Assembly (NCBI RefSeq): GCF_016342785.1
Contig: NZ_JAEINH010000005.1
Span: 191,076-255,075, forward strand
From: Sanguibacter suaedae
GTDB lineage: Bacteria > Actinomycetota > Actinomycetes > Actinomycetales > Cellulomonadaceae
DNA length: 64,000 nucleotides
Reading direction: 5' to 3'
Part shown: one piece after another, positions 53,023-63,885 of the stretch
How positions within the stretch are numbered: the first letter of the stretch is position 1
Layout: every line of letters begins with the position of its first letter
Position numbers and translations under genes: made by a program
The notes under the pieces: generated by a model
The model's database searches: none
Seen by the model: only the letters and a program-made list of their open reading frames with translations
Told to the model about the DNA's origin: nothing

Positions 53023-53901
53023 ATGACTTTCCAGGGAGACGGCTCGTTCGACGGCTCGAGGGTCCGCAAGCGGACCGGTGGCAAGGGCGGGATCGCGGTC
53101 GGTGGCGGGCTCGGGGCGATCGCCCTGTTCTTCCTCTCGCAGGCGCTCGGCGTCGACCTCACGGGGCTCCTCGGTCAGGGGGCGACCTCCGGCGAGACCG
53201 AGACGGCGCTCACGAGCTGCGAGACCGCGGACCGCGCCAACGAGGACTCCGAGTGCCGTTACGGGTGGACCCTCGAGTCGCTGGACGTGTACTGGGAGGA
53301 CGCCCTCGAGGCGCAGACCGGCGTCGCGTACACCGAGCCCGGGGCGGTGTCGTTCACGGGTGCCACGCAGAGCGGCTGCGGGTCGGCGAGCAGCGCCACC
53401 GGTCCGTTCTACTGCCCGGCGGACGAGACCGTCTACGTCGACGTCGACTTCTTCGCGGTCCTCCAGGACCGCTTCGGGTCCTCCGGCGGGCCGCTCGCCG
53501 AGGAGTACGTCGTCGCCCACGAGGTGGGGCACCACGTGCAGCAGATCACGGGCGCCATGTCGTCCGCCGACCGCACCGGCACGGGACCGGACTCCGACTC
53601 GGTGCGGATCGAGCTCATGGCCGACTGCCTCGCCGGGATGTGGGCGGGGAACGCGTCGCGGACCATCGACCCGGAGACGGGCGAGCCGTTCCTCGAACCC
53701 ATCACCGACGCCCAGCTCGCCGACGCGCTCTCCGCGGCCGAGGCCGTCGGCGACGACCGCATCCAGGAGGCGTCGAGCGGCCAGGTCGACCCTGAGGCCT
53801 GGACGCACGGCTCCTCCGAGCAGCGCCAGCGGTGGTTCATGACCGGGTACGAGGGCGGCACCTTCCAGCAGTGCAACGCCCTCGAGGCCGCCGCGCTCTG
53901 A
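53023..53901 (+). CDS. Neutral zinc metallopeptidase (YpfJ/KPN_02809 family)
   Basis: The 292-residue protein has a single membrane anchor at about 25-45 after a Gly/Arg-rich start and an extracellular peptidase domain. The zinc motif HEVGHH is at about 166-171, followed by the downstream glutamate in ELMADCLAGMWAG. Four cysteines around 65-145 could form disulfides. The family is a predicted gluzincin-like peptidase; substrates are unknown. It is independent of bioYMN, with its own -10 inside the bioN stop, and is followed by a strong convergent terminator. Confidence 0.9.
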   Translation: MTFQGDGSFDGSRVRKRTGGKGGIAVGGGLGAIALFFLSQALGVDLTGLLGQGATSGETETALTSCETADRANEDSECRYGWTLESLDVYWEDALEAQTGVAYTEPGAVSFTGATQSGCGSASSATGPFYCPADETVYVDVDFFAVLQDRFGSSGGPLAEEYVVAHEVGHHVQQITGAMSSADRTGTGPDSDSVRIELMADCLAGMWAGNASRTIDPETGEPFLEPITDAQLADALSAAEAVGDDRIQEASSGQVDPEAWTHGSSEQRQRWFMTGYEGGTFQQCNALEAAAL

Positions 53902-53916
53902 CCACGCCGACGACGA

Positions 53917-53953
53917 CGGCCGATGACCGCACGCGTGGTGCGGTCATCGGCCG
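53917..53953. terminator. Bidirectional hairpin between metallopeptidase and suf cluster
   Basis: A perfect 16-bp stem (CGGCCGATGACCGCAC and its complement) with a 5-nt loop lies between the stops of the convergent genes. Confidence 0.85.
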
Positions 53954-53972
53954 GCGTCCTCCGTGCCAGGTC

Positions 53973-54305
53973 TCAGACGTTGAAGCCGAGCGCCCGGAGC
54001 TGCTCCTTGCCGTCCTGCGTGATCTTCTCGGGGCCCCACGGCGGCATCCACACCCAGTTGATGCGGAAGCCGTCGACGACGCCCTCGAGCGCCTGACCGG
54101 CCTGGTCCTCGATGACGTCGGTCAGCGGGCACGCCGCCGACGTGAGGGTCATGTCGATGACGGCGTGGTTGTTCTGGTCGAGGAGGACCCCGTAGATGAG
54201 TCCGAGGTCGACGACGTTGATGCCGAGCTCCGGGTCGATGACGTCCCGGAGGGCCTCCTCGACGTCCGCGACGTTGGGTGGTGCGGTGCTGGTCTCGTTG
54301 CTCAT
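53973..54305 (-). CDS. sufT: Metal-sulfur cluster biosynthetic enzyme, SufT (DUF59/MIP18 family)
   Basis: The 110-residue protein has the MIP18 fold signature: DPELGINVVDLGLIYGV at about 24-40 and LTSAACPLTDVIEDQ, with the conserved cysteine. SufT proteins help mature or transfer iron-sulfur clusters. It is the last gene of the leftward suf cluster, 40 nt after sufU. Confidence 0.92.
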   Translation of the reverse strand: MSNETSTAPPNVADVEEALRDVIDPELGINVVDLGLIYGVLLDQNNHAVIDMTLTSAACPLTDVIEDQAGQALEGVVDGFRINWVWMPPWGPEKITQDGKEQLRALGFNV

Positions 54306-54345
54306 GCTTCTCCTCGGTGGTCGGCGGTGTGCGGGGTCGGGGCGG

Positions 54346-54858
54346 TCACGCGGTGCGGGCCCCGTCCGTGGACGAGACGTCGCCGAGGACGCCCGCCTTG
54401 GCGAAGGTGTCGCGCAGCGCGGCCCAGCCGAGCAGCGCGCACTTGATCCGTGCAGGGAACTGGGAGACCCCGGTGAACGCAGCGGCGTCCCCGAGCGCGT
54501 CCTCGGACGCCTCGTCGAGGCCCTTCCCGCGCGACGACATGAGCTCGCGGAAGACGGAGGCCAGGTGCTCCCCCGACGTCACGTCCTGCCCGGTCACCAG
54601 CTCGGTGAGCACGGACAGCGAGGCCTGCGAGATGCTGCACCCCTGACCCTCCCAGCTGACGCGCTCGACCGTCGGGTCCCCCGACGCGCTCGTCCCGAAC
54701 TCGACGCGCATCGTCACCTCGTCACCGCAGGTGGGGTTCACCTGGTGGGACTCGGCGGACGCGCCGGACCCGGCAGGGTCGACGAGCCCCCGTCCGTGCG
54801 GGTTCTTCGAGTGGTCGAGGATGACCTGCTGGTACAGCTGTTCCATGGCGGTGCTCAC
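54346..54858 (-). CDS. sufU: SUF system scaffold / sulfur-transfer protein SufU
   Basis: The 170-residue protein has the Zn-binding cysteines of the SufU class in NPTCGDE, GQGCSISQAS and RIKCALLGW, and the HSKNPHGRG N-terminal motif. In Gram-positive bacteria SufU takes persulfide sulfur from SufS. It starts about 10 nt after the sufS stop. Confidence 0.93.
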   Translation of the reverse strand: MSTAMEQLYQQVILDHSKNPHGRGLVDPAGSGASAESHQVNPTCGDEVTMRVEFGTSASGDPTVERVSWEGQGCSISQASLSVLTELVTGQDVTSGEHLASVFRELMSSRGKGLDEASEDALGDAAAFTGVSQFPARIKCALLGWAALRDTFAKAGVLGDVSSTDGARTA

Positions 54859-54868
54859 GATGCTCTCC

Positions 54869-57000
<2,132 letters not shown>

Positions 57001-57011
57001 TCTCTGGTCTC

Positions 57012-57353
57012 CTAGGAAAACGACAGGGGGGCGTCGACGTCGACGAGCACTCGCTCGCCGTCGACGCTCACGGGGTAGACGGGCACGGGGCGCACGGCGG
57101 GCAGCTGGTTCGGCTGGCCGGTCCGCAGGTCGAAGGTCGACCCGTGGAGCCAGCACTCGATGAAGCAGCCGTCGACCTCGCCCTCCGAGAGGGGCACGGC
57201 GCCGTGGGAGCAGACGTCGGAGATCGCGTGGAGCTCTCCGTCGGCGTCCCGGACGATCGCGACCTCGACCGGGCCCGACGCACCCTCGAGCTCCACACGG
57301 AGGGCGCTCGAGGGCTGGACGTCGGTGGTCATGCAGGCGTGCTGGGCAGTCAT
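57012..57353 (-). CDS. Rieske-type ferredoxin (non-heme iron oxygenase ferredoxin subunit-like)
   Basis: The 113-residue protein has the Rieske [2Fe-2S] ligands in CSHGAVPL and CWLHGSTFDL (CXH and CXXH). It occurs inside the suf operons of many actinobacteria, where it may supply electrons for cluster assembly. It overlaps sufD by 4 nt, which supports co-translation. Confidence 0.9.
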   Translation of the reverse strand: MTAQHACMTTDVQPSSALRVELEGASGPVEVAIVRDADGELHAISDVCSHGAVPLSEGEVDGCFIECWLHGSTFDLRTGQPNQLPAVRPVPVYPVSVDGERVLVDVDAPLSFS

Positions 57354-58582
57354 GCGGGGGCGACCCCGCCCTCGATCACGCTCATCGACTTCGACAGCTC
57401 GAGCTCGATGGACTCGAGCAGCCGCTCCTCGACGGACGGCACGCCGATCTCCTGGATGAGCTCGGCGAAGAAGCCCCGGACCACGAGGCGACGTGCGTCG
57501 GCCTCGGGGATCCCGCGCGCCTGGAGGTAGAAGAGCTGCTCGTCGTCGAACCGGCCGGTGGCGCTGGCGTGGCCGGCGCCCTCGATGATCCCGGTCTCGA
57601 TCTCGAGGTTCGGGACCGAGTCGGCGCGGGCCCCGTCCGAGAGGACGAGGTTGCGGTTGAGCTCGTACGTGTCCGTGCCCTCGGCCTCGGCGCGGATGAG
57701 CACGTCGCCCACCCACACCGTGTGGGCCCCGGCACCCTGGAGCGCTCCCTTGTAGGTCACCCGGGAGGTGCAGTTCGGGACGGCGTGGTCCACGAAGAGG
57801 CGGTGCTCCTGGTGCTGACCGGCGTCGGCGAAGTAGAGACCGATCATCTCGACCTCGCCGCCCTCACCGGCGAACTCCGCGTCCGGCGTGACCCGCACGA
57901 CGTCGCCGCCGAAGGTGACGACGATGTGCTTGACCTTGGCGTCGCGCCCCAGCCTGATGCGGTGCGAGCTGGCGTGGACGGCGTCGGACGCCCAGTCCTG
58001 CACGCTCACGAGGGTGAGGTGCGCGCCGTCCTCGACGACGACCTCGACGGTCTCGGTGAGGTTCGCCGACCCGAGGTGGTCGAGGACCACGACGGACTCG
58101 CTCAGCGCGCCGGCGTGCACCAGGAGGTGGCTCGCCGAGGGGGTCATGTCGATCCCCTCGACGCGGACGGACGTCACGTCGGACGCGACGGCCTGCGCGG
58201 GGATCGACACGACGGTCGCCTCCTCGACGGACGTCCAGGCGGTGACCGCGGTGCGGTCGCCCGGGACGCCCGCACGGCCGAGCCGCTCGTCGTCGCGGCC
58301 GACGATGGTCACCTGGACCTCGGGCGCCTCGACGACGGTCGTGCGCACGCCCGCGGAGGACAGACCGGTCTCGAACAGGGGTGCCAGCTTCGCGACGGGC
58401 GAGAAGCGCCACTCCTCCTCGCGACCGGTCGGGATCCCGATGACGTCGGGGTCGAACGACGTGATGCGCTCGGCCCGCGACCCCTGCGGGGTGCCGCCCG
58501 TGCCGTGGGTGTGCGCGCCGTCGGCGACCGCACGGGAGTGGTCGGTGCTCAGCGCGGGTGCGCTGTCGGTGGTGCTCGTCAT
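57350..58582 (-). CDS. sufD: Fe-S cluster assembly protein SufD
   Basis: The 410-residue protein is the beta-helix partner of SufB. The N-terminal region to about 60 is low-complexity, then EEEWRFSPVAKL appears. The C-terminal conserved block includes PNLEIETGIIEGAGHASATGRFDDEQLFYLQARGI, with the histidine important for SufBCD. The ATG at 58582 shares its first base with the sufB stop. Confidence 0.93.
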   Translation of the reverse strand: MTSTTDSAPALSTDHSRAVADGAHTHGTGGTPQGSRAERITSFDPDVIGIPTGREEEWRFSPVAKLAPLFETGLSSAGVRTTVVEAPEVQVTIVGRDDERLGRAGVPGDRTAVTAWTSVEEATVVSIPAQAVASDVTSVRVEGIDMTPSASHLLVHAGALSESVVVLDHLGSANLTETVEVVVEDGAHLTLVSVQDWASDAVHASSHRIRLGRDAKVKHIVVTFGGDVVRVTPDAEFAGEGGEVEMIGLYFADAGQHQEHRLFVDHAVPNCTSRVTYKGALQGAGAHTVWVGDVLIRAEAEGTDTYELNRNLVLSDGARADSVPNLEIETGIIEGAGHASATGRFDDEQLFYLQARGIPEADARRLVVRGFFAELIQEIGVPSVEERLLESIELELSKSMSVIEGGVAPA

Positions 58583-60030
58583 CAGCCGACGGATCCTTCC
58601 ATCTGGAGCTCGATGAGGCGGTTGAGCTCGAGCGCGTACTCCATGGGCAGCTCGCGGGCGATCGGTTCGACGAACCCGCGCACGATCATGGCCATCGCCT
58701 CGGTCTCCTCCATGCCTCGGGACATGAGGTAGAACAGCTGGTCCTCGCTCACGCGCGACACCGTGGCCTCGTGGCCCATGGACACGTCGTCCTCGCGGAC
58801 GTCGACATACGGGTACGTGTCCGAGCGGGAGATCTGGTCGACGAGGAGCGCGTCGCACAGGACGTTGGACGCGGAGTGCGAGGCACCCTCGAGGACCTGG
58901 ACGAGCCCGCGGTAGGACGTGCGTCCACCGCCACGCGCGACCGACTTCGAGACGATCGACGACGAGGTGTGCGGGGCGGCGTGCACCATCTTGGCGCCGG
59001 CGTCCTGGTGCTGGCCCTCGCCCGCGAAGGCGATGGACAGCGTCTCGCCTCGGGCGTGCTCGCCCATGAGGTAGATCGCGGGGTACTTCATGGTGACCTT
59101 CGAGCCGATGTTCCCGTCGACCCACTCCATGGTGGCGCCCTCGGCGGCGGTGGCCCGCTTGGTGACGAGGTTGTAGACGTTGTTCGACCAGTTCTGGATG
59201 GTCGTGTAGCGCACGCGGGCGTTCTTCTTGACGATGATCTCGACGACCGCGGAGTGCAGCGAGTCGCTCTTGTAGATCGGCGCGGTGCAGCCCTCGACGT
59301 AGTGCACGTAGGAGCCCTCGTCGGCGATGATGAGGGTCCGCTCGAACTGGCCCATGTTCTCCGTGTTGATGCGGAAGTACGCCTGGAGCGGGATCTCGAC
59401 GTGGACGCCCGGCGGGACGTAGACGAAGGAGCCGCCGGACCAGACGGCCGTGTTGAGCGACGCGAACTTGTTGTCACCGGCGGGGATCACGGACCCGAAG
59501 TACTGCTCGAAGATCTCCGGGTACTCGCGCAGGCCGGTGTCGGTGTCGACGAAGATGACGCCCTGCTCCTCCAGGTCCTCACGGATCTGGTGGTAGACGA
59601 CCTCGGACTCGTACTGCGCGGCCACCCCGGAGACGAGACGCTGCTTCTCCGCCTCGGGGATGCCCAGGCGGTCGTACGTCTCACGGATGTCCTCGGGGAG
59701 CTCGTCCCACGTGGTCGCCTGCTTCTCGGTGGAGCGCACGAAGTACTTGATGTTGTCGAAGTCGATGCCCGACAGGTCGCTGCCCCAGCTGGGCATGGGC
59801 TTCTTGTCGAAGAGGCGCAGCGACTTCAGCCGGAGCTTGAGCATCCACTCGGGCTCGTTCTTCAGCGCGGAGATGTTCCGCACGACGTCCTCGGACAGCC
59901 CACGCTGGGCGATGGCCCCGGCGTCGTCCGAGTCGTGCCAGCCGTACCCGTACGAACCGATGGACGCGATGATCTCGTCGTCGCTCCGGACGTCGGGAGC
60001 GTTCGCGGTGTCTTGCGTTGGTGCGCTCAT
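58582..60030 (-). CDS. sufB: Fe-S cluster assembly protein SufB
   Basis: The 482-residue scaffold protein has the family block [30 protein letters not shown], the later [20 protein letters not shown] and the [22 protein letters not shown] stretch. There is no intein, unlike many mycobacterial sufB genes. It is the first structural gene after sufR, about 85 nt away. Confidence 0.96.
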   Translation of the reverse strand: MSAPTQDTANAPDVRSDDEIIASIGSYGYGWHDSDDAGAIAQRGLSEDVVRNISALKNEPEWMLKLRLKSLRLFDKKPMPSWGSDLSGIDFDNIKYFVRSTEKQATTWDELPEDIRETYDRLGIPEAEKQRLVSGVAAQYESEVVYHQIREDLEEQGVIFVDTDTGLREYPEIFEQYFGSVIPAGDNKFASLNTAVWSGGSFVYVPPGVHVEIPLQAYFRINTENMGQFERTLIIADEGSYVHYVEGCTAPIYKSDSLHSAVVEIIVKKNARVRYTTIQNWSNNVYNLVTKRATAAEGATMEWVDGNIGSKVTMKYPAIYLMGEHARGETLSIAFAGEGQHQDAGAKMVHAAPHTSSSIVSKSVARGGGRTSYRGLVQVLEGASHSASNVLCDALLVDQISRSDTYPYVDVREDDVSMGHEATVSRVSEDQLFYLMSRGMEETEAMAMIVRGFVEPIARELPMEYALELNRLIELQMEGSVG

Positions 60031-60115
60031 GGTGTTCCTTCCACAGGCCGTCGGATCACGGTCGTTCTGGGGGTCTGGTCGTGCGGGGTGACGTGCGCCC
60101 GAGGGCGCTGCGCCG

Positions 60116-60847
60116 TCAGGACGGGCTCCGGGGGTCCGGTCGGGTGACCGGGACGTTCGTGGTGCACACGTGCCCGCCGTTGGCGAGGGTCACGAGTCGT
60201 TGGGTGTGCGAGCCGAGGAGCCGGGAGAACACCCTCGACTCCGCGTCGCACAGCTGGGGGAACTCTGCCGCGACGTGCTGCACGGGGCAGTGTCCCTGGC
60301 AGAGCTGGACGGTGAGTGCGCCGCCCACCGGACGGACGCTCGCCGCGAAGCCGTCCTCGCTCAGCGCGTCGGCGAGCTGTTGCACACGCCCCGGGACGTC
60401 GGGGGCGGTGACCTTGGGGGTGTACCGCCTCTCGAGGTCCTCGAGGCGCCGGTTCGCGAAGTCCTCGACGGCCGCCGTGCCAGCGGTGTCCGCGAGGAAG
60501 CGCAGCGCCTGGGCGGCGAGGTCCGGGTAGCCGCCGGAGATCGCGGAGTGCGCACGATCGGTGGCGACGTACGCGCGGGCCGGGCGTCCCCGGGCGCCGG
60601 TCGGGCGACCGACGTGGACCGAGACGAGGTCGGCGTCCTCGAGACACCCGATGTGCCTGCGGATCCCCGCGGCGCTGAGGCCGAGCGTCGCCGCGAGCGC
60701 CGCGGCGGTGACCGGACCCTCGGCGATGATGAGCTGCAGGACCCGGTCGCGCGTGGTGGAGTCGTGGTCGGTCGGGTCGACGGACGCACGTCGCGCCGCT
60801 CCGGTGCTCTCTCCCACGGTCCACCTCCTGTCGGCCTCGTCGGTCAT
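60116..60847 (-). CDS. sufR: ArsR/SufR-like Fe-S-sensing repressor of the suf operon
   Basis: The 243-residue regulator has an N-terminal winged helix at about 33-95 ([40 protein letters not shown] segment), then a Cys-rich C-terminal domain. [22 protein letters not shown] and HVCTTNVP provide the four cysteines expected for a [4Fe-4S] cluster. In SufR proteins the cluster-bound form represses suf. An inverted repeat starts 3 nt before its ATG, fitting autorepression. The suf genes follow in the same direction. Confidence 0.92.
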   Translation of the reverse strand: MTDEADRRWTVGESTGAARRASVDPTDHDSTTRDRVLQLIIAEGPVTAAALAATLGLSAAGIRRHIGCLEDADLVSVHVGRPTGARGRPARAYVATDRAHSAISGGYPDLAAQALRFLADTAGTAAVEDFANRRLEDLERRYTPKVTAPDVPGRVQQLADALSEDGFAASVRPVGGALTVQLCQGHCPVQHVAAEFPQLCDAESRVFSRLLGSHTQRLVTLANGGHVCTTNVPVTRPDPRSPS

Positions 60848-60849
60848 GC

Positions 60850-60875
60850 TTTAGACAACATCCTTATTGGCTAAA
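60850..60875. promoter_or_regulatory. SufR-like operator at the suf promoter
   Basis: TTTAGACAA and TTGGCTAAA form an inverted repeat (8 of 9 complementary) with an 8-nt spacer, immediately before the sufR ATG at 60847. The region is markedly AT-rich. It lies where the suf promoter must be, so repressor binding would block transcription. Confidence 0.68.
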
Positions 60876-60983
60876 TCCATTCCCGCAAGCAAGGAAACCC
60901 TCACCTCCCCGGGGTCGGCGCGAGCGCGCACACCGAGGCCGCCGGGCGCGTCCGCCCACCGCTCCCCCACGGCTGTCCCCGGT

Positions 60984-60989
60984 TAGACT
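60984..60989 (+). promoter_or_regulatory. -10 element of leaderless ABC transporter genes
   Basis: TAGACT lies 8 nt before the GTG at 60998. Confidence 0.45.
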
Positions 60990-60997
60990 CAGCCACC

Positions 60998-61915
60998 GTG
61001 CCTCCCAGCCCTGCAGCGGTCGAGATCCGCGGCCTCACCAAGACGTACGACGGCCGCGCCATCGTCGACGGCCTCGACCTCACCGCGCGCCGCGGTGAGG
61101 TGACCGCCGTGCTCGGGCCCAACGGCGCGGGGAAGACGACGACCGTCGAGTGCTGCGAAGGCCTCCGGACGCCTGACGGCGGCACCGTCCGGGTGCTCGG
61201 GCTCGACCCGGTCGTCGACTCCGCGCTCGTCCGTGAGCGGGTAGGCGTGATGCTCCAGGACGGCGGGCTCCCCACGTCCGTCCGTGCGCTCGAGATGCTC
61301 CGGCACGTCTCCACCATGTACGCGGACCCGCGCGACGTCGCCGAGCTCGCCGACCGCCTCGGTCTCACGTCGTTCGCTCGGACCACGGTCCGCAGGCTCT
61401 CCGGCGGACAGAGGCAACGCCTCGCGCTCGCCACCGCGCTCGTCGGACGGCCCGAGCTCGTCTTCCTCGACGAGCCCAGCGCAGGCCTGGACCCGCAGAG
61501 CAGGCACGCCGTCTGGGAGCTCGTCCGCGAGCTCCGGGAGACCGGCGTGAGCATCGTCATCACCACGCACCTCATGGACGAGGCCGAGTCGCTCGCCGAC
61601 CATGTCGTCATCGTGGACCACGGGCGGGTCATCGCGGAGGGGGCGCCGGCCACGCTGCTCGCCTCGGACAGCAGCACGCTGACCTTCACCGCGCGGCCCG
61701 CGCTCGAGGCCGTCTCCCTGGCCGCCGCCCTCGGCGCGGGGGTCGAGGAGACGAGCCCCGGGTCCTACACCGTCACGGGGGCCGTCACCCCGGCCACCGT
61801 GAGCATCCTGGCCCGCTGGTGCGCGGACCGCGGTGTGCTCGTCCACCGGCTGTCGACGGGGCGCCGCACGCTGGAGGACCTCTTCCTCGACCTCACCGGA
61901 CGGAGCCTGCGATGA
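60998..61915 (+). CDS. ABC transporter ATP-binding protein (DrrA-like)
   Basis: The 305-residue ATPase has Walker A GPNGAGKTT, signature LSGGQRQRLALATAL, Walker B LVFLDEPSAGLDP and the H-switch in ITTHLMDEAE. The C-terminal extension of about 80 residues ends in LEDLFLDLTGR, as in DrrA-type multidrug or polysaccharide exporters. Its stop overlaps the permease start in an ATGA. Substrate is unknown; divergence from sufR and position before ctaA are common in actinobacteria. Confidence 0.9.
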   Translation: MPPSPAAVEIRGLTKTYDGRAIVDGLDLTARRGEVTAVLGPNGAGKTTTVECCEGLRTPDGGTVRVLGLDPVVDSALVRERVGVMLQDGGLPTSVRALEMLRHVSTMYADPRDVAELADRLGLTSFARTTVRRLSGGQRQRLALATALVGRPELVFLDEPSAGLDPQSRHAVWELVRELRETGVSIVITTHLMDEAESLADHVVIVDHGRVIAEGAPATLLASDSSTLTFTARPALEAVSLAAALGAGVEETSPGSYTVTGAVTPATVSILARWCADRGVLVHRLSTGRRTLEDLFLDLTGRSLR

Positions 61916-62694
61916 CCGGGACCACGGGTACAGCGGACATCGAGCCACCACGGGCGGCGCGGCCTGCCCGGCGCATAGCGTCCCAGGCGGCGTTCGAGAC
62001 GCGGATGATCCTCCGCAACGGCGAGCAGCTCATGGTCACGGTCCTCCTGCCGGCCATGCTCCTCGTCGGCCTCGTGGTCACGTCCGTGGTCGACCTCGAC
62101 ACGGGAGGCGCGTCCCGCGTGGACTTCGTGACCCCCGGTGTGCTCGCCCTCGCGGTCATGAGCTGCGCCTTCACGTCCCAGGCCATCGCGACCGCCTTCG
62201 ACCGCCGCAACGGCGTCCTCCGGCTGCTGTCCACGACCCCGCTCGGCCGTGGCGGTCTGCTCGCCGCGAAGATCGTCGGGGTCCTCGCCGTCGAGGCCGT
62301 GCAGGTCACGGTGCTCGCAGGGACCGCCCTCGCGCTCGGGTGGCGGCCCGCCGCGGCAGGCGTCCCGCTCGCTCTCGTCGCGCTGCTGCTGGGCACCGCG
62401 GCCTTCACCGCGCTCGCCATGCTCGTCGCCGGGACGCTCCGTGCCGAGGGCGTCCTGGCCGTCGCGAACATCCTCCTCGTCCTGCTCACCGTGGGCGGTG
62501 GCGTGCTCACACCTCCCGACCAGCTCCCCGGGGTCCTCGCGCACGTCGCGGGCCTCCTTCCGTCAGGGGCGCTCGGCGAGGCGATGCGCGGTGCGTTCCT
62601 CGACGGGGCCGTCCCCTGGTCGGCCGTGGTCGTCCTCGTGGTCTGGACAGCCGTCCTCGGGTGGGCCGCAGCGCGCTTCTTCCGCTGGCACTGA
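61912..62694 (+). CDS. ABC-2 type transporter permease
   Basis: The 260-residue protein has six predicted membrane helices after a short Ala/Arg-rich N-terminus, and the ABC-2 style segment FDRRNGVLRLLSTTPLGRGGLLAAKI before the third helix. It partners the ATPase upstream (4-nt overlap) and is the only permease of the pair. It exports an unknown substrate; an association with heme or cytochrome assembly is suggested only by the neighbouring ctaA. Confidence 0.9.
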   Translation: MTGTTGTADIEPPRAARPARRIASQAAFETRMILRNGEQLMVTVLLPAMLLVGLVVTSVVDLDTGGASRVDFVTPGVLALAVMSCAFTSQAIATAFDRRNGVLRLLSTTPLGRGGLLAAKIVGVLAVEAVQVTVLAGTALALGWRPAAAGVPLALVALLLGTAAFTALAMLVAGTLRAEGVLAVANILLVLLTVGGGVLTPPDQLPGVLAHVAGLLPSGALGEAMRGAFLDGAVPWSAVVVLVVWTAVLGWAAARFFRWH

Positions 62695-62784
62695 CCGGCG
62701 CCGACCGGCCTCGGTGACCGGCACCGGTGCGCCTTGTGGGCGAAGGTCACACCTTGCCGCCCTCGTCGGGCACGGTGGCGCGGC

Positions 62785-62790
62785 TACCGT
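62785..62790 (+). promoter_or_regulatory. -10 element of leaderless ctaA
   Basis: TACCGT lies 6 nt before the GTG at 62797. Confidence 0.45.
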
Positions 62791-62796
62791 TGTCGT

Positions 62797-63801
62797 GTGA
62801 CCCCGACGACGTCCCCGACACCCTCACCTGCCGGCACCGCTGACGGCACGACGCGCTCCGCAGGTCCCCGATGGCTGCGCGCCCTGCGCCGACGCGAGCG
62901 CGCGGTCCTCGTCGCCAACCTCGTCGCCCAGATCGGCATCGTCGTCACGGGTGGCGCAGTCCGCCTCACGGGCTCGGGGCTCGGCTGCTCCACGTGGCCG
63001 ATGTGCGAGCCGGGGCAGTTCACCCCGGCGTTCCACGAGGCCACCGACCTCCACCCGTACATCGAGTTCGGCAACCGCACCCTCACCGGGGTCCTCGGTG
63101 TCATCGCGATCCTCGTGGCGGTCCTCGTGTGGTCGGACGTCCGGCGCTCTCGTGGGTACCGCTGGCTGGGTCTGGTGCCGCTCCTGGGAGTCGTCGCGCA
63201 GGCCGTCATCGGGGGGATCACCGTACTCGTGGACCTCCACCCCGCGATCGTCGGCGGTCACCTGCTCATCTCCATGGCCCTCGTGGCCGCGTCGGCGGCG
63301 CTCCTGCACCGCAGTCGCGAGGGCGACGGGCCCGCGACGCCCACCGCAACGCAGGCAGCACGGACCACCGCCGCGGTCATGCTCGTCGCCCTCGTCCCGA
63401 TGCTCGTCCTCGGCGTCATCGTCACCGGGTCGGGGCCGCACTCCGGGGACGAGGACGCCGCCTACCGTTTCGCGCTCGACCCGGCACACATGACACGCCT
63501 GCACGCGGTCTCCGTCTGGGTGTTCCTGGCGATCCTCCTCGTCCTCGCCACGCTCGTCCTCCGCCGCCGACCCGTCCACGGGCCGGCGCGCCGGTCGGTC
63601 GTCCTCCTGCTCGTCGTGACGCTGCTCCAGGGAGGCATCGGGTACGCCCAGTACTTCACGGGTCTCCCGGTCCTCCTCGTCGGTCTTCACATGCTCGGTG
63701 CCGCCGTCCTCACGGCGGCCGCGACCGTGGTCCCCCTGAACCTCCGCACCCGGGCCGGCACGGACACGAGCCCGGTCGCCGACGCACCCGCACGGTACTG
63801 A
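62797..63801 (+). CDS. ctaA: Heme A synthase (COX15/CtaA family)
   Basis: The 334-residue membrane protein has eight predicted transmembrane helices. The family motif GGAVRLTGSGLGCSTWPMCEPGQF lies after the first helix. Heme-ligand histidines are seen in AFHEATDLHPYIEFGNR, VGGHLLIS and RLHAVSVW, and HMLGAAV near the end. It converts heme O to heme A for cytochrome c oxidase. A GTG start with a leaderless-type -10 is chosen. A perfect terminator follows. Confidence 0.95.
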   Translation: MTPTTSPTPSPAGTADGTTRSAGPRWLRALRRRERAVLVANLVAQIGIVVTGGAVRLTGSGLGCSTWPMCEPGQFTPAFHEATDLHPYIEFGNRTLTGVLGVIAILVAVLVWSDVRRSRGYRWLGLVPLLGVVAQAVIGGITVLVDLHPAIVGGHLLISMALVAASAALLHRSREGDGPATPTATQAARTTAAVMLVALVPMLVLGVIVTGSGPHSGDEDAAYRFALDPAHMTRLHAVSVWVFLAILLVLATLVLRRRPVHGPARRSVVLLLVVTLLQGGIGYAQYFTGLPVLLVGLHMLGAAVLTAAATVVPLNLRTRAGTDTSPVADAPARY

Positions 63802-63812
63802 CGACCCGCACG

Positions 63813-63851
63813 ACAGGAGCCGTGGTCCCTGGGTGGGACCACGGCTCCTGT
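63813..63851. terminator. Bidirectional terminator after ctaA
   Basis: A perfect 17-bp stem (ACAGGAGCCGTGGTCCC and its complement) with a 5-nt loop lies between the convergent ctaA and CBM2 genes. It is the longest perfect hairpin I saw in the window. Confidence 0.92.
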
Positions 63852-63885
63852 GGTGGGCGGGGCGGTGCCTCGCCCGGTGGTGGTG

